From Corticibacter populi (GTDB lineage Bacteria > Pseudomonadota > Gammaproteobacteria > Burkholderiales > Burkholderiaceae_C), in contig NZ_SGWR01000001.1 in assembly GCF_004217315.1 (NCBI RefSeq), forward strand, positions 124,001-188,000: a stretch of 64,000 nt of DNA. Direction: 5' to 3'. The notes beneath the pieces were generated by a model, which was given only the letters and a program-made list of their open reading frames with translations, searched no databases and was not told where the DNA came from. Below, one piece after another: positions 17,866-25,884 of the stretch (position 1 is the stretch's first letter; every line of letters starts with the position of its first letter). A program made the translations under genes and the position numbers.

Positions 17866-18165
17866 ACATCTGACCAGTGGAAGGATTTGGCCAAAGAACT
17901 GTCCAATTGCAAAAGTGATGCTGAATGTGAGAAAGTCCGTCAAGAATATCAACTTTTGCATTGGAAACAAGAGATGGAGATGCGGCAGACGTGCGGAGCA
18001 AGTCTGACCAGTACATCCTGCCATGAACATATAATTGCTGGCATCAATGGGGACGAAATGCAGTGGCAACTGGTGCAATCGAATCGCTTGCCCAGTCAGT
18101 ATCTGATCGCCAGTGACTACAGCCGTGGAGCGCGGCAAATGGCAATACAAGCCTATATGGCTTAA
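17521..18165 (+). CDS. Orphan CdiA C-terminal module 2, first part (cdiA stub and pre-toxin region)
   Basis: GTG at 17521 gives 214 residues: a stub of the conserved cdiA end (DTAHGEVAGQIKLLESEY, HALAGCAAGAAAQGSC), the boundary motif VKNNYLT, then a cysteine-containing pre-toxin stretch (ELSNCKSDAECEKVRQEY). It stops at the TAA at 18163. The same frame then stays open without interruption to 18756, so this stop looks like a nonsense mutation that split one module of about 435 residues. There is no secretion signal, so on its own it cannot be exported. Homology to cdiA starts upstream of the GTG at 17447. Confidence 0.65.
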   Translation: MVDTAHGEVAGQIKLLESEYIAHKLAHALAGCAAGAAAQGSCRDGAIGSAVGEMVAELLQGEKPAANASAEAKKAYENKVLAYSKLVSGATAAYAGGDAQTAITTSETAVKNNYLTSDQWKDLAKELSNCKSDAECEKVRQEYQLLHWKQEMEMRQTCGASLTSTSCHEHIIAGINGDEMQWQLVQSNRLPSQYLIASDYSRGARQMAIQAYMA

Positions 18166-18258
18166 TCCAATATTGCATGCGGCAGCCAAGGGGAATGCTC
18201 GGATAGTCAGCAGCCGGCTCTATCGATTTGGGGCACTGCGCTTGGCTTTACACCGGGT

Positions 18259-18756
18259 TTGAGCGACTTGAAGGCGCTCATAGAGGCTGAGACTCCTTTT
18301 GATTACATTCTGGCAGCTGCCAGCAGTGTTGGTGGACCTGTAAGCGATACATCGCTGCTTCTTATCAACAAGGGCAAGAGTCTTTACAAGCAAGGTAAAA
18401 CGGAGGAGGCAGGGGAGGTTCTCAGGGAGGTTGTGCGAGGCCCTTATGTTCCTAACGCCGGTGCAGTTGGGAACATGGGGGAATTTCTGAAGTCACCGGG
18501 ATTTGGGTCTGAGCTTGCTAATTTTTCTCAGAAAACCCATAAAAAAGTAGGATCGGCGACAGTTTATGTGGCAAACGAAAAAATCAACGATTATATCAGA
18601 AAGGTCGATCAATTTTACCTAGATAAAATCCATGGAAAGCATATTGAAGTTTTCGATTCCAGCAATAAAGCTCGCGCAGTATTGAATATGGATGGATCCC
18701 TTAATGAGATAAAGACTGCAATTGCAGTAAAGCAAGGAAGGAGAATTCAAAAATGA
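18259..18756 (+). CDS. Orphan CdiA C-terminal module 2, second part (toxin domain)
   Basis: This is the in-frame continuation after the TAA at 18163; the frame is open from 18166. A TTG at 18259 or ATG at 18475 could restart it. It first shows a pre-toxin-like segment (TPGLSDLKALIEAETPFDYI) and ends in a basic domain with VDQFYLDKIHGKHIEVFD and LNMDGSLNEIKT. The Y-x-D-x2-H...E-V-F-D...D-G order recalls colicin E3-type ribosomal RNase tails, a low-confidence resemblance. The stop overlaps the ATG of Imm41-B (ATGA), which makes Imm41-B its cognate antidote. Confidence 0.6.
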   Translation: MSDLKALIEAETPFDYILAAASSVGGPVSDTSLLLINKGKSLYKQGKTEEAGEVLREVVRGPYVPNAGAVGNMGEFLKSPGFGSELANFSQKTHKKVGSATVYVANEKINDYIRKVDQFYLDKIHGKHIEVFDSSNKARAVLNMDGSLNEIKTAIAVKQGRRIQK

Positions 18757-19166
18757 CCAAGATAAATATGCAGCCATTCTCGATTATTTATAGCAACTTC
18801 CCTCATTGCAAAGAATGGCAAGATGATTCTTTCATGGGGAATTTACATGAAAATTGCATTATTAATTATGAAAAATACTGGCTACTGGAATGGGCCATCT
18901 TACAAGTTACACCAATGGATAAAACTAAAGATGCTCGCCACCTGCTGTGGCCACTATTCAATATATTTAGCCGATCAATGGAACTGTTTATGGCTCACTC
19001 CTCAAGGGAGGATGGGTATTCTATAGTCAATATTGACGACTACCATCTTTCTGATTTTGCGGAGAGATTTATATTGATTTTTGAGGGATTTTTCAAAGGG
19101 GAGTTGCCAAGCCCTGCTGCCATTCTTAGTTATGAGGAAAGAAACCCTTTGCTTGAGTTGGATTAA
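18753..19166 (+). CDS. Imm41-type immunity protein, copy B
   Basis: This 137-residue protein is very similar to the product of 14558-14956 (MQPFSIIYSNFPHCKEWQDD, EKYWLLEWAILQ, FEGFFKGELP, NPLLELD) and belongs to the same Imm41-like group. ATG 18753 overlaps the stop of the orphan toxin tail by four bases, so it was chosen over ATG 18768, which is the start equivalent to copy A. The overlap identifies it as the native antidote of orphan module 2. It remains intact although the toxin frame upstream is interrupted. Confidence 0.72.
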   Translation: MTKINMQPFSIIYSNFPHCKEWQDDSFMGNLHENCIINYEKYWLLEWAILQVTPMDKTKDARHLLWPLFNIFSRSMELFMAHSSREDGYSIVNIDDYHLSDFAERFILIFEGFFKGELPSPAAILSYEERNPLLELD

Positions 19167-20555
19167 TGAGATCTGCCGAGTCAAATAGGCATTGAAGATC
19201 AAAGGCAACATCGGCAAGACGAAACTCAACCAGGCCATGGTCGTGAAAACGAACACGTTCGACCAAAGACTGATGATCTCGGATGTGGTGGCCAATGGTG
19301 GCCAATATGGTGTGAAGACGGAATCGCTGGTGCACAACGTATTGGAACGCGACGGAGGCTTTACGATACTGCCTGGCACGAAGTACTAGGGCAACAACGG
19401 CCTGGACCACGTGGTGCAGTACGTGGATGAGCAAGCGGGAAGACCATGACGATGGTGATTGATAGCAAGCAGTTGGCGAAAAATGGCTCGACCAATCTGG
19501 ATCCGAATGCGGCTGGAGGGTTTGTGCAGTTGTCGGATGAGTCTTTGGATGTTGTATTGCTTAGGCTAAAACAAACTCCAGCCGCAAATGCCATTTATGC
19601 GGCACGAGCCGAAGGGACCCTGCTCAAGGCTGTCGCCTATGTAGACAAAAACAATAATGCGCTGAAGATAGTGAAGATCGATATTTAAGGCCAAGTATGA
19701 TTGAATATTTTTACGATTATTTTGGTAGTGTTAAGCATGGAATTGATCATTTAGGTTTTGATCTTGCGGCTGTTGATGGAAGATCGATTGAATTGCTCGA
19801 AGCAGGGAGTGGTTCTAGATCTGGATGTTTGTTAAATGTAAGATCGGATGCGCAAGCACTGGCGACACTGAGTTTTTTTCGAGATGGCAATCTAGAGAAG
19901 TTTCGTCAATGGGCATATATTGGAGCGAAGGCTTCCATTATGAGAATGCACCTCAAGCCCCAAGGCGACTATCTGAGTGAGGAGTTGCTATGGCCGTTGA
20001 TCAGCGACAACGAAGAGGTGATCGAGTGGTACCGGCAGCATGATGCGATGTACCGGGCAGCGCCGTCGGTGACGGGTGGCGACAAGGACGATCCCAAGAG
20101 CTGGATGTATTACCGGTACCAGTCTTGGCTGGCGCTGAACGGGCGCTGGGATGAATTGGGTGCGCGTTGCGAGCGCATCCTGGCGATGCAGGAACAGATC
20201 AAGAAGGATCGCTCCTACCTGATCGACCACCGCTTCTACCTGGCACTGGCACGGGGCGAGCAGGCCGCGATGGAGGCGGTGTTGCTGGAAAAGTGCGCAC
20301 CGAAGAACCGCCGGGTGCGGTTCTACCAGGAGTCGGGTGTGACCTGCCAGTTCATCGTGTCGTATGCAACGCTGTTTGCCAAGCTGGCGTGGTGTCACGG
20401 TTATGAACTGGATCTGGACACACCCTGGATTCCCAAGGAATGGCTGCCGATCCGGCCCAACGAGAAATATGAAGATCCCTGGCCCTTCATGCAGGAGTTC
20501 GACATCTGGCAGCCGTTTGCCGAGCCATGGGCTGCGTATTCACCCCGGCGGCCTG
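18767..20555 (+). repeat. Direct repeat unit B: Imm41 - toxin remnant - Imm49
   Basis: Second copy of the unit at 14557-16365. Here the Imm41 gene keeps its overlapping toxin upstream, so unit B looks closer to the original arrangement and unit A derived. Inactivating changes in the toxin remnants differ between the units, so they arose after duplication, whereas the stop codon just upstream of the remnant is shared and older. Confidence 0.8.
19192..19688 (+). pseudogene. Remnant of a PD-(D/E)xK-like toxin tail, copy B (stop and frameshift)
   Basis: A duplicate of the fragment at 14982-15478, with the same shared stop codon just upstream and the same IKGNIGKTKLNQAMVVKT beginning. It was damaged independently. 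A TAG at 19387 replaces the CAG glutamine codon of copy A, and about 50 bases further one base is missing in GGGAAGACC, relative to GGGAAAGAGC. The rest (VIDSKQLAKNGSTNLDPNAA to the TAA at 19686) is in good frame. The two copies correct each other and let the ancestral toxin tail be reconstructed. Imm49-B follows after eight bases. Confidence 0.78.
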
Positions 20556-20569
20556 AGCGTCGGCGCTGA
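19697..20569 (+). CDS. Imm49-type immunity protein, copy B
   Basis: This 290-residue Imm49 relative starts at ATG 19697 (MIEYFYDYFGSVKHGIDHL). From 19948 onward it is nearly identical in DNA to copy A, including the LLWPLISDNEEVIEWYRQHD and KLAWCHGYELDLDTPW blocks. The first about 84 codons are distinct. The last codons differ from the other copies (ERRR instead of QT) because the conserved segment breaks off at about 20555. It follows toxin remnant B and closes the CDI island; the next gene is metE on the other strand. Confidence 0.8.
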   Translation: MIEYFYDYFGSVKHGIDHLGFDLAAVDGRSIELLEAGSGSRSGCLLNVRSDAQALATLSFFRDGNLEKFRQWAYIGAKASIMRMHLKPQGDYLSEELLWPLISDNEEVIEWYRQHDAMYRAAPSVTGGDKDDPKSWMYYRYQSWLALNGRWDELGARCERILAMQEQIKKDRSYLIDHRFYLALARGEQAAMEAVLLEKCAPKNRRVRFYQESGVTCQFIVSYATLFAKLAWCHGYELDLDTPWIPKEWLPIRPNEKYEDPWPFMQEFDIWQPFAEPWAAYSPRRPERRR

Positions 20570-20688
20570 GCCGCTTGTGTCTGCGCATGACGGCCAGCGT
20601 TGCACGGACTACGGGGCTCTGATGTTCAGGCCTGTAGTCGCTCGACAAACGGGGCAGTGGCTCAGCAGCCCCGCCTTTGGTGGCTGCA

Positions 20689-23040
20689 TCAAGCCTTGAC
20701 TGTATCGTCACGCAGTTGCCGCGCGGCTTCGACCATATTGGCCAGCGCCGCCTCGGTCTCGGGCCAGCCGCGGGTCTTGAGGCCGCAGTCGGGGTTGACC
20801 CAGAGGTGTTCGGCCGGCACCACGTCGCGGGCCTTTTGCAGCAGGCGTACCATCTCGGCCACCGAGGGCACGCGCGGCGAGTGGATGTCGTAGACGCCGG
20901 GGCCGATCTCGTTGGGGTAGCGGAAGTCGCCGAAGCCGCGCAGCAGTTCCATGTCGGAGCGGCTGGTCTCGATGGTGATGACGTCGGCGTCCATGCCGGC
21001 GATCTCGGGCAGGATGTCGTTGAACTCCGAATAGCACATGTGGGTGTGGATCTGCGTGTCGTCCTGCACGCCGCTGGCCGAGATGCGGAAGGCACGCGCG
21101 GCCCAGTCCAGATACGACTTCCACTGTGCGCGGCGCAGCGGCAGGCCTTCGCGGATGGCGGGCTCGTCGATCTGGATGATGCGGATGCCGGCCTGCTCCA
21201 GATCCACCACTTCGTCTCGGATGGCCAGCGCGATCTGCAGTGCCGTCAGCGCGCGCGGCTGGTCGTCGCGCACGAACGACCATTGCAGGATGGTGATCGG
21301 ACCGGTGAGCATGCCCTTCATCGGCCGGCTCGTCAGGCTCTGGGCGTATTGCGTCCAGTCCACCGTCATCGCGCGTGGACGCGCCACGTCGCCGTAGAGG
21401 ATGGGCGGCTTGACGCAGCGCGAGCCATAGCTTTGCACCCAGCCGTTGGCGCTGAAGGCAAAGCCGTCGAGCTGTTCACCGAAGTATTCGACCATGTCGT
21501 TGCGCTCGGCCTCGCCGTGCACCAGCACGTCCAGGCCCAGTGCTTCCTGCTTGCGCACGGCCAGTTCGATCTCGTGCTGCATCGCAGCGGTGTAGTCGGC
21601 CTCGGAGAGCTCGCCGCGCTTGAAGGCCGCGCGGGCGGCGCGGATCTCCCGGGTCTGCGGGAAGGAGCCGATGGTCGTGGTTGGGTAGGCTGGCAGTTGG
21701 AAGGCTGCGCGCTGCCGGGCCTGCCGCTGCTTGAACGGGCTGTGGCGCTGGTCGGCATCGGCAGGCAGTGCGGCGATGCGGGTGGCCACCTGCGGGTTCT
21801 TCACCAGCGGGCTGGCCGCACGTTCGGCCAAGGTGGCGCGGTTGGCGGCCAGCGCCTCGGCCACGGCGGCGTCGCCCTGATCGAGTGCGCTTTTCAGCAC
21901 CGCCAGTTCCTGCAGCTTTTCGATGGCGCCGGCCAGCCAGTGGCGCACCGGTTGCGGCACGCTGGCGTCATGCGCCAGCGTGAAGGGCACATGCAGCAAT
22001 GAGCACGAAGGGGCCACCCAGAGGCGTTCGCTGCCACGGCGTGCGAGGACGGGGCGCAGCAGCTCAAGCGCCTTGTCGAGGTCGGTGCGCCAGATGTTGC
22101 GCCCGTCGATGACGCCCACCGACAGCACTTTGCCTTCCGGCAGCCAGTCCTGCACGGCAGTCAGTTCGTGGCCGGCGCGCACCCCGTCGATGTGCAGGCC
22201 CGCCACCGGCAGTTTGCAGGCCAGGCTCAGGTGGTCTTCCAGCGGGGAGAAGTAGGTCGCCAGCAGAATCTGCACTGGGCTGCCCTGCAGCGTGTGGTAG
22301 GCGCGTTCCAGGGCCAGCGCCCAGGGGCCGGGCAGGTCGAGGCCGAGGATGGGCTCGTCGATCTGCACCCAGGGCACGCCTGCGGCGGCCAATTGCTCCA
22401 GCAGCTTGCGGTACTCGGCCACCAGCGCATCGGCGAGCGACAGGCGATCGAAGCCTTCGGCCTTTTCCTTGCCCAGCCACAGCAGCGTGAGCGGGCCGAC
22501 CAGCACGGCCTTGACGGGCTTGCCCAGCGCCTGCGCTTCGCGCACCTGTTCCAGCAGGCTGCCGGCGTCGAGCTGGAAGCGGGTGGTGGCATCGTATTCG
22601 GGCACGAGATAGTGGTAATTGGTGTCGAACCACTTGGTCATCTCCAGCGCTGGCTTGCCTTTGGCGCTTTGGGCCGCATCATCGCCATGGGCATGGCCGC
22701 AATCGCAGGCAGAGGCATCGGCCGCTTCCGAGGCGACGCCCCGCGCCATCGTGAAGTAGCGCGCCAGTGGCGATTCGCTGCCGCTGAAGCCAAAGCGCGC
22801 CGGCTCGCAGCCGAACAGCTGGATGTGGTTGGCAACGTGGTCGTAGTAGGCGAAGTCGCCCACGGTGACGAAGTCCAGCCCATGGTCCTTTTGCAACTGC
22901 CAGTGCGCAAGGCGCAGCGCCTTGCCGGCCGCCAGCAGTTCGGCCTCGTTCAACTCGCCGCGCCAGTGCTTTTCGAGGGCGAACTTCAGTTCGCGGTGTT
23001 CGCCGATGCGGGGGAATCCAAGGGTATGAATGAATGTCAT
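20689..23040 (-). CDS. metE: Cobalamin-independent methionine synthase
   Basis: This 783-residue cytoplasmic enzyme transfers the methyl group of 5-methyltetrahydropteroyl-triglutamate to homocysteine, the last step of methionine synthesis. The family start [21 protein letters not shown] is followed by the folate half and the zinc/homocysteine half, with [20 protein letters not shown] and HTHMCYSEF supplying the zinc ligands. It is about 30 residues longer than the usual MetE, mostly from an insert at residues 101-131 that contains [10 protein letters not shown]. It is transcribed divergently from metR across a 96-base gap. Confidence 0.97.
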   Translation of the reverse strand: MTFIHTLGFPRIGEHRELKFALEKHWRGELNEAELLAAGKALRLAHWQLQKDHGLDFVTVGDFAYYDHVANHIQLFGCEPARFGFSGSESPLARYFTMARGVASEAADASACDCGHAHGDDAAQSAKGKPALEMTKWFDTNYHYLVPEYDATTRFQLDAGSLLEQVREAQALGKPVKAVLVGPLTLLWLGKEKAEGFDRLSLADALVAEYRKLLEQLAAAGVPWVQIDEPILGLDLPGPWALALERAYHTLQGSPVQILLATYFSPLEDHLSLACKLPVAGLHIDGVRAGHELTAVQDWLPEGKVLSVGVIDGRNIWRTDLDKALELLRPVLARRGSERLWVAPSCSLLHVPFTLAHDASVPQPVRHWLAGAIEKLQELAVLKSALDQGDAAVAEALAANRATLAERAASPLVKNPQVATRIAALPADADQRHSPFKQRQARQRAAFQLPAYPTTTIGSFPQTREIRAARAAFKRGELSEADYTAAMQHEIELAVRKQEALGLDVLVHGEAERNDMVEYFGEQLDGFAFSANGWVQSYGSRCVKPPILYGDVARPRAMTVDWTQYAQSLTSRPMKGMLTGPITILQWSFVRDDQPRALTALQIALAIRDEVVDLEQAGIRIIQIDEPAIREGLPLRRAQWKSYLDWAARAFRISASGVQDDTQIHTHMCYSEFNDILPEIAGMDADVITIETSRSDMELLRGFGDFRYPNEIGPGVYDIHSPRVPSVAEMVRLLQKARDVVPAEHLWVNPDCGLKTRGWPETEAALANMVEAARQLRDDTVKA

Positions 23041-23136
23041 GATTGATGGTCTTTTGGATGAATCAGATTGGTATTGTCAGAATAACTTCTGTATGATTCA
23101 AACGATAATTTTTTCAGTTCATCATCGATTTCATTC
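23041..23136. promoter_or_regulatory. metE/metR divergent control region
   Basis: This AT-rich 96-base gap separates the two divergent genes. It contains the inverted pair TGAATCA (23059-23065) and TGATTCA (23094-23100). MetR sites are built from TGAA/TTCA half-sites, so these are candidates, but no complete TGAA-N5/6-TTCA site was seen. Confidence 0.4.
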
Positions 23137-24063
23137 ATGTCATCTCTTCTTGAACTGCGCCACCTCAAGACTTTGCTGGCCCTGCGCGACACCGGCAGCA
23201 TCTCGCGCGCGGCGCAATGGCTCAGCCTCACGCAGTCGGCCCTGTCGCACCAGCTCAAGCTGCTGGAAGAGCACTACGGCACGGCGCTGTTCGAACGCAA
23301 GAGCCAGCCGGTGCGCTTCACGGTGGCTGGCCAGCGCCTGCTGACGTTGGCCGAGGAGGTGTTGGCGCAGGTGCAGGAGGCCGAGCGCGACGTGGCACGG
23401 CTGGCCAGCGGCGAGGCCGGGCAGTTGCGCATCGCGGTCGAGTGCCATACCTGTTTCGACTGGCTGATGCCTGCCATGGATGCCTTCCGTTTGCGCTGGC
23501 CGGAGGTCGAGATGGATATCGTCTCTGGCTTCCATGCCGATCCGGTCGGCCTGCTGCACCAGGACAAGGCCGATCTGGCCATCGTCTCCGAGGACGACGG
23601 CGACGACACGGCCATGCGCTTCTTTCCGCTGTTTGCCTTCGAGATGGTGGCGTTGCTCAATCACCAGCATCGGCTGGCGCAGCGTGACTGGCTGCGTGCC
23701 GAGGACTTTGCGGCCGAAACACTCATCACCTATCCGGTGCCCGACGACATGCTCGACGTGGTCCGCCAGGTGCTGCGCCCGGCAGGGGTGGAGCCGGCTG
23801 CGCGCCGCACTACCGAATTGACGGCGGCCATGCTGCAACTGGTGGCCAGCGGCCGGGGCATTGCCTGTCTGCCGCTGTGGGCGGTGACGGGCTACCTCGA
23901 ACGTGGCTACGTCACCAGCAAGCCCGTCGGCGAGCAGGGGCTGACCGGGCGGCTCTGGGCCAGCGTGCGCCAGGCCGACGCGCGCCGTCCCTATCTGCTC
24001 GATTTCGTCCACGTCATGCGCGAGCAAAGCTTTGCGCATCTGCCCGGCATCGCCTTGATGTAG
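23137..24063 (+). CDS. metR: LysR-family regulator MetR
   Basis: This 308-residue LysR-type regulator has an N-terminal winged helix-turn-helix (LKTLLALRDTGSISRAAQWL...LSHQLKLLEEHYG) and a C-terminal effector-binding region beginning LRIAVECHTCFDWLMPAMDAF, a segment characteristic of MetR, which senses homocysteine. It is divergent from metE, the classic arrangement in which MetR activates metE and represses itself. No sign of damage. Confidence 0.93.
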   Translation: MSSLLELRHLKTLLALRDTGSISRAAQWLSLTQSALSHQLKLLEEHYGTALFERKSQPVRFTVAGQRLLTLAEEVLAQVQEAERDVARLASGEAGQLRIAVECHTCFDWLMPAMDAFRLRWPEVEMDIVSGFHADPVGLLHQDKADLAIVSEDDGDDTAMRFFPLFAFEMVALLNHQHRLAQRDWLRAEDFAAETLITYPVPDDMLDVVRQVLRPAGVEPAARRTTELTAAMLQLVASGRGIACLPLWAVTGYLERGYVTSKPVGEQGLTGRLWASVRQADARRPYLLDFVHVMREQSFAHLPGIALM

Positions 24064-24132
24064 CGGCAGGTCTTTGCGCCGCCGGAGCAGGCGTGCCACG
24101 GGGTGTCGACCGCCATTCAATTCATCGCATAT

Positions 24133-24151
24133 GAAAATGAGTATTGTTTGT
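24133..24151 (+). promoter_or_regulatory. Candidate Fur box upstream of the sigma/FecR fusion gene
   Basis: GAAAATGAGTATTGTTTGT in an AT-rich patch matches roughly 10-11 of 19 Fur-box positions and is embedded in the palindrome-like ATGAA...TTCAT. It lies about 90 bases before the start codon at 24240, a usual place for Fur control of iron-starvation sigma factors. Confidence 0.4.
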
Positions 24152-24239
24152 CTTCATATAATGGCATGAATCGGCTGTCCGAGCACCTTGCCGGCCATCG
24201 GCCGGCGGTTTCCAGAGCACATCCCTGAACCGCATCCAC

Positions 24240-25628
24240 ATGCTCGAGCGCACATCCTCCACGCCCTTGCAGGACTGCTTCCACGCCAGTCAGGCGCAGT
24301 TGTTGCAGTTCTTCACCCGCAAGACCGGCAGCAGCGAGGATGCGCGCGAGCTGGTGCAGGAACTGTGGCTCAGGCTGCAGGGCAGTGAGGCGGCCGGCGC
24401 CAGGGCCGATTTGGCGCAGGCCTACGTGTTCACGGCCGCGCGCAATCTGCTCATCGACCACCTGCGCAGGCGCACTCTTGCCGATGAACATGCCAGCGCC
24501 TGGCTGGCCCTGCATGGCGATGCGGCAGTGGGTGCCGATACGGCCCAGATCATTGCCCAGCGCCGCCTGCTTGGCGAGGTCGGCGCGGCGCTGGCGGCAT
24601 TGCCAAGGCGTACCCGCGAGGTGTTCGTGCAGCACCGCGTCCATGGCGAGGATCAGGAGGTGCTGGCCCGCCAATGGGGCGTGACGCGCAGCACCATCGA
24701 GCGCGATGTGATGCGTGCCAATCGCTCGCTCGATGCCTTGCTGGAGCGTTGGCATGCCGGCGCTCCGGTGGTTGCGGCAGCCGGCATGCCTGCGGGGGAG
24801 GACAGCCGTCCGAAGCGACGGCGCCTGCTCGGCTCCCTGCTGGGGCTGACCGCGCTGGGAGGCGGCAGCGGCTGGCTCTGGTCATGGTGGCGCAGGCACA
24901 TGCCGCAATGGCAGGGCACCTTGGCCAGTGCGCCTGGACAGCGTTTGACGCGCATGCTGGACGACGGCTCGCGCATCACGCTGGATGCGGACAGTCGTAT
25001 GGCCATGGCCTACTTTGCGGACCGTCGCACCGCTCGGCTGGAGCAGGGTGCGGCCTTCTTCGAGGTCGCGCACATGCCCGATCGGCCGTTCTCCGTTGAG
25101 GCCGGGCTGGTGCGGGTGACGGTGCTGGGCACGCGCTTCGCGGTGGACTGGCAGGCGTTGCCATCGGCGCGCCAGACACCGGAAGGTGCCGCGCATGGCG
25201 TGCAGGGTGTGGTTGAGGTGGCGGTCGAGAGTGGACGGGTGCTTGTCGAGCCACTGCTGCCCGATGCCCGCTGGACGGCGCGGGAGGTGGCTGCCGGCGA
25301 ACGGTTGCGCGTGTGGCGACGGGAGGAAGACACGGCGATGCAAGCACCGCAGCTGGAGCCGCTGCAGCAGGCAGCGCCGTGGCGCCAGGGGTGGCTGGGG
25401 TTTCGCGACGTTCCGCTGGGTGAGGTCGTCGGGCGTCTGCAACGCTACGCCGGTGTGCCGATCGACGTGGACCCGGCGGCGGCGCAATTGCCGGTCACGG
25501 CCGAGATCCGCATTGCCAATGCCGGTGCCTGGCTGCAGCAGTTGCCCACCGCCTTGCCGGTACGGGTCGTGCGGCAGCGTGGCGGAGGGGGTTTGCGCAT
25601 CGAGCACGCCGTGCGCAGCGGGTCATGA
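24240..25628 (+). CDS. Iron-starvation ECF sigma factor fused to a FecR-type sensor (IutY-like)
   Basis: This single 462-residue protein joins two normally separate partners. Residues 18-80 form sigma region 2 (SSEDARELVQELWLRLQ, YVFTAARNLLIDHLRRR) and 112-170 sigma region 4 (LPRRTREVFVQHRVHG, VTRSTIERDVMRA). One membrane segment at about 196-217 follows, then a periplasmic FecR domain (SRITLDADSR, VTVLGTRFAV) and a C-terminal STN-like segment (FRDVPLGEVVGRLQRYAG). The usual cytoplasmic anti-sigma domain of FecR is absent. Pseudomonas putida IutY is a known precedent. The next gene is an STN-type TonB receptor, so the likely role is activating receptor transcription when the ligand binds, after proteolytic release of the sigma part. 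Confidence 0.88.
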   Translation: MLERTSSTPLQDCFHASQAQLLQFFTRKTGSSEDARELVQELWLRLQGSEAAGARADLAQAYVFTAARNLLIDHLRRRTLADEHASAWLALHGDAAVGADTAQIIAQRRLLGEVGAALAALPRRTREVFVQHRVHGEDQEVLARQWGVTRSTIERDVMRANRSLDALLERWHAGAPVVAAAGMPAGEDSRPKRRRLLGSLLGLTALGGGSGWLWSWWRRHMPQWQGTLASAPGQRLTRMLDDGSRITLDADSRMAMAYFADRRTARLEQGAAFFEVAHMPDRPFSVEAGLVRVTVLGTRFAVDWQALPSARQTPEGAAHGVQGVVEVAVESGRVLVEPLLPDARWTAREVAAGERLRVWRREEDTAMQAPQLEPLQQAAPWRQGWLGFRDVPLGEVVGRLQRYAGVPIDVDPAAAQLPVTAEIRIANAGAWLQQLPTALPVRVVRQRGGGGLRIEHAVRSGS

Positions 25629-25743
25629 GTCGGCCCTTGATCCGGCTCTGGATTGAAGTCTGCGCTGTCGCCGGGACAGATGCCATGCGTTGGGAGGTCA
25701 TTGAAAAAAGATGCGGGATTGGGCGGACTGCTTCGTCTTAGAT

Positions 25744-25797
25744 CCTGTACACGATCTTTTCGCGAGCAACGTGGCCCGCGAAAAGATCGTGTACAGG
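25744..25797. repeat. Inverted-repeat element, copy 1 (21-base perfect arms)
   Basis: Two perfect 21-base arms (beginning CCTGTACACGATCTTTTCGC) flank a 12-base loop. The arm is a variant of the ends of the longer element at 42880-43053. Just upstream, 25669-25713 (CCGGGACAG ... GGGAGGTCATTG) resembles that element's interior, so this may be a decayed copy. It lies in the leader of the TonB receptor gene. Confidence 0.8.
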
Positions 25798-25884
25798 TTC
25801 TCATGGGATGAAGCGGCCATCTCGCTGCCCGAAGGCCCCGATGGCGCTTCGCTCGCATTCATCACGAACAGCAAAGGAAGCCCT

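Noticed and set aside
13601-20569. Prophage or insertion-sequence origin for the CDI archive
   Set aside because: No integrase, transposase, phage structural gene or terminal inverted repeat was found; the repeated segments are pieces of cdiA and immunity genes themselves.
20570-20688. Continuation of the CDI archive into the metE downstream region
   Set aside because: After about 20555 similarity to the other Imm49 copies ends, base composition returns to that of the core genome, and no further module fragments were seen.
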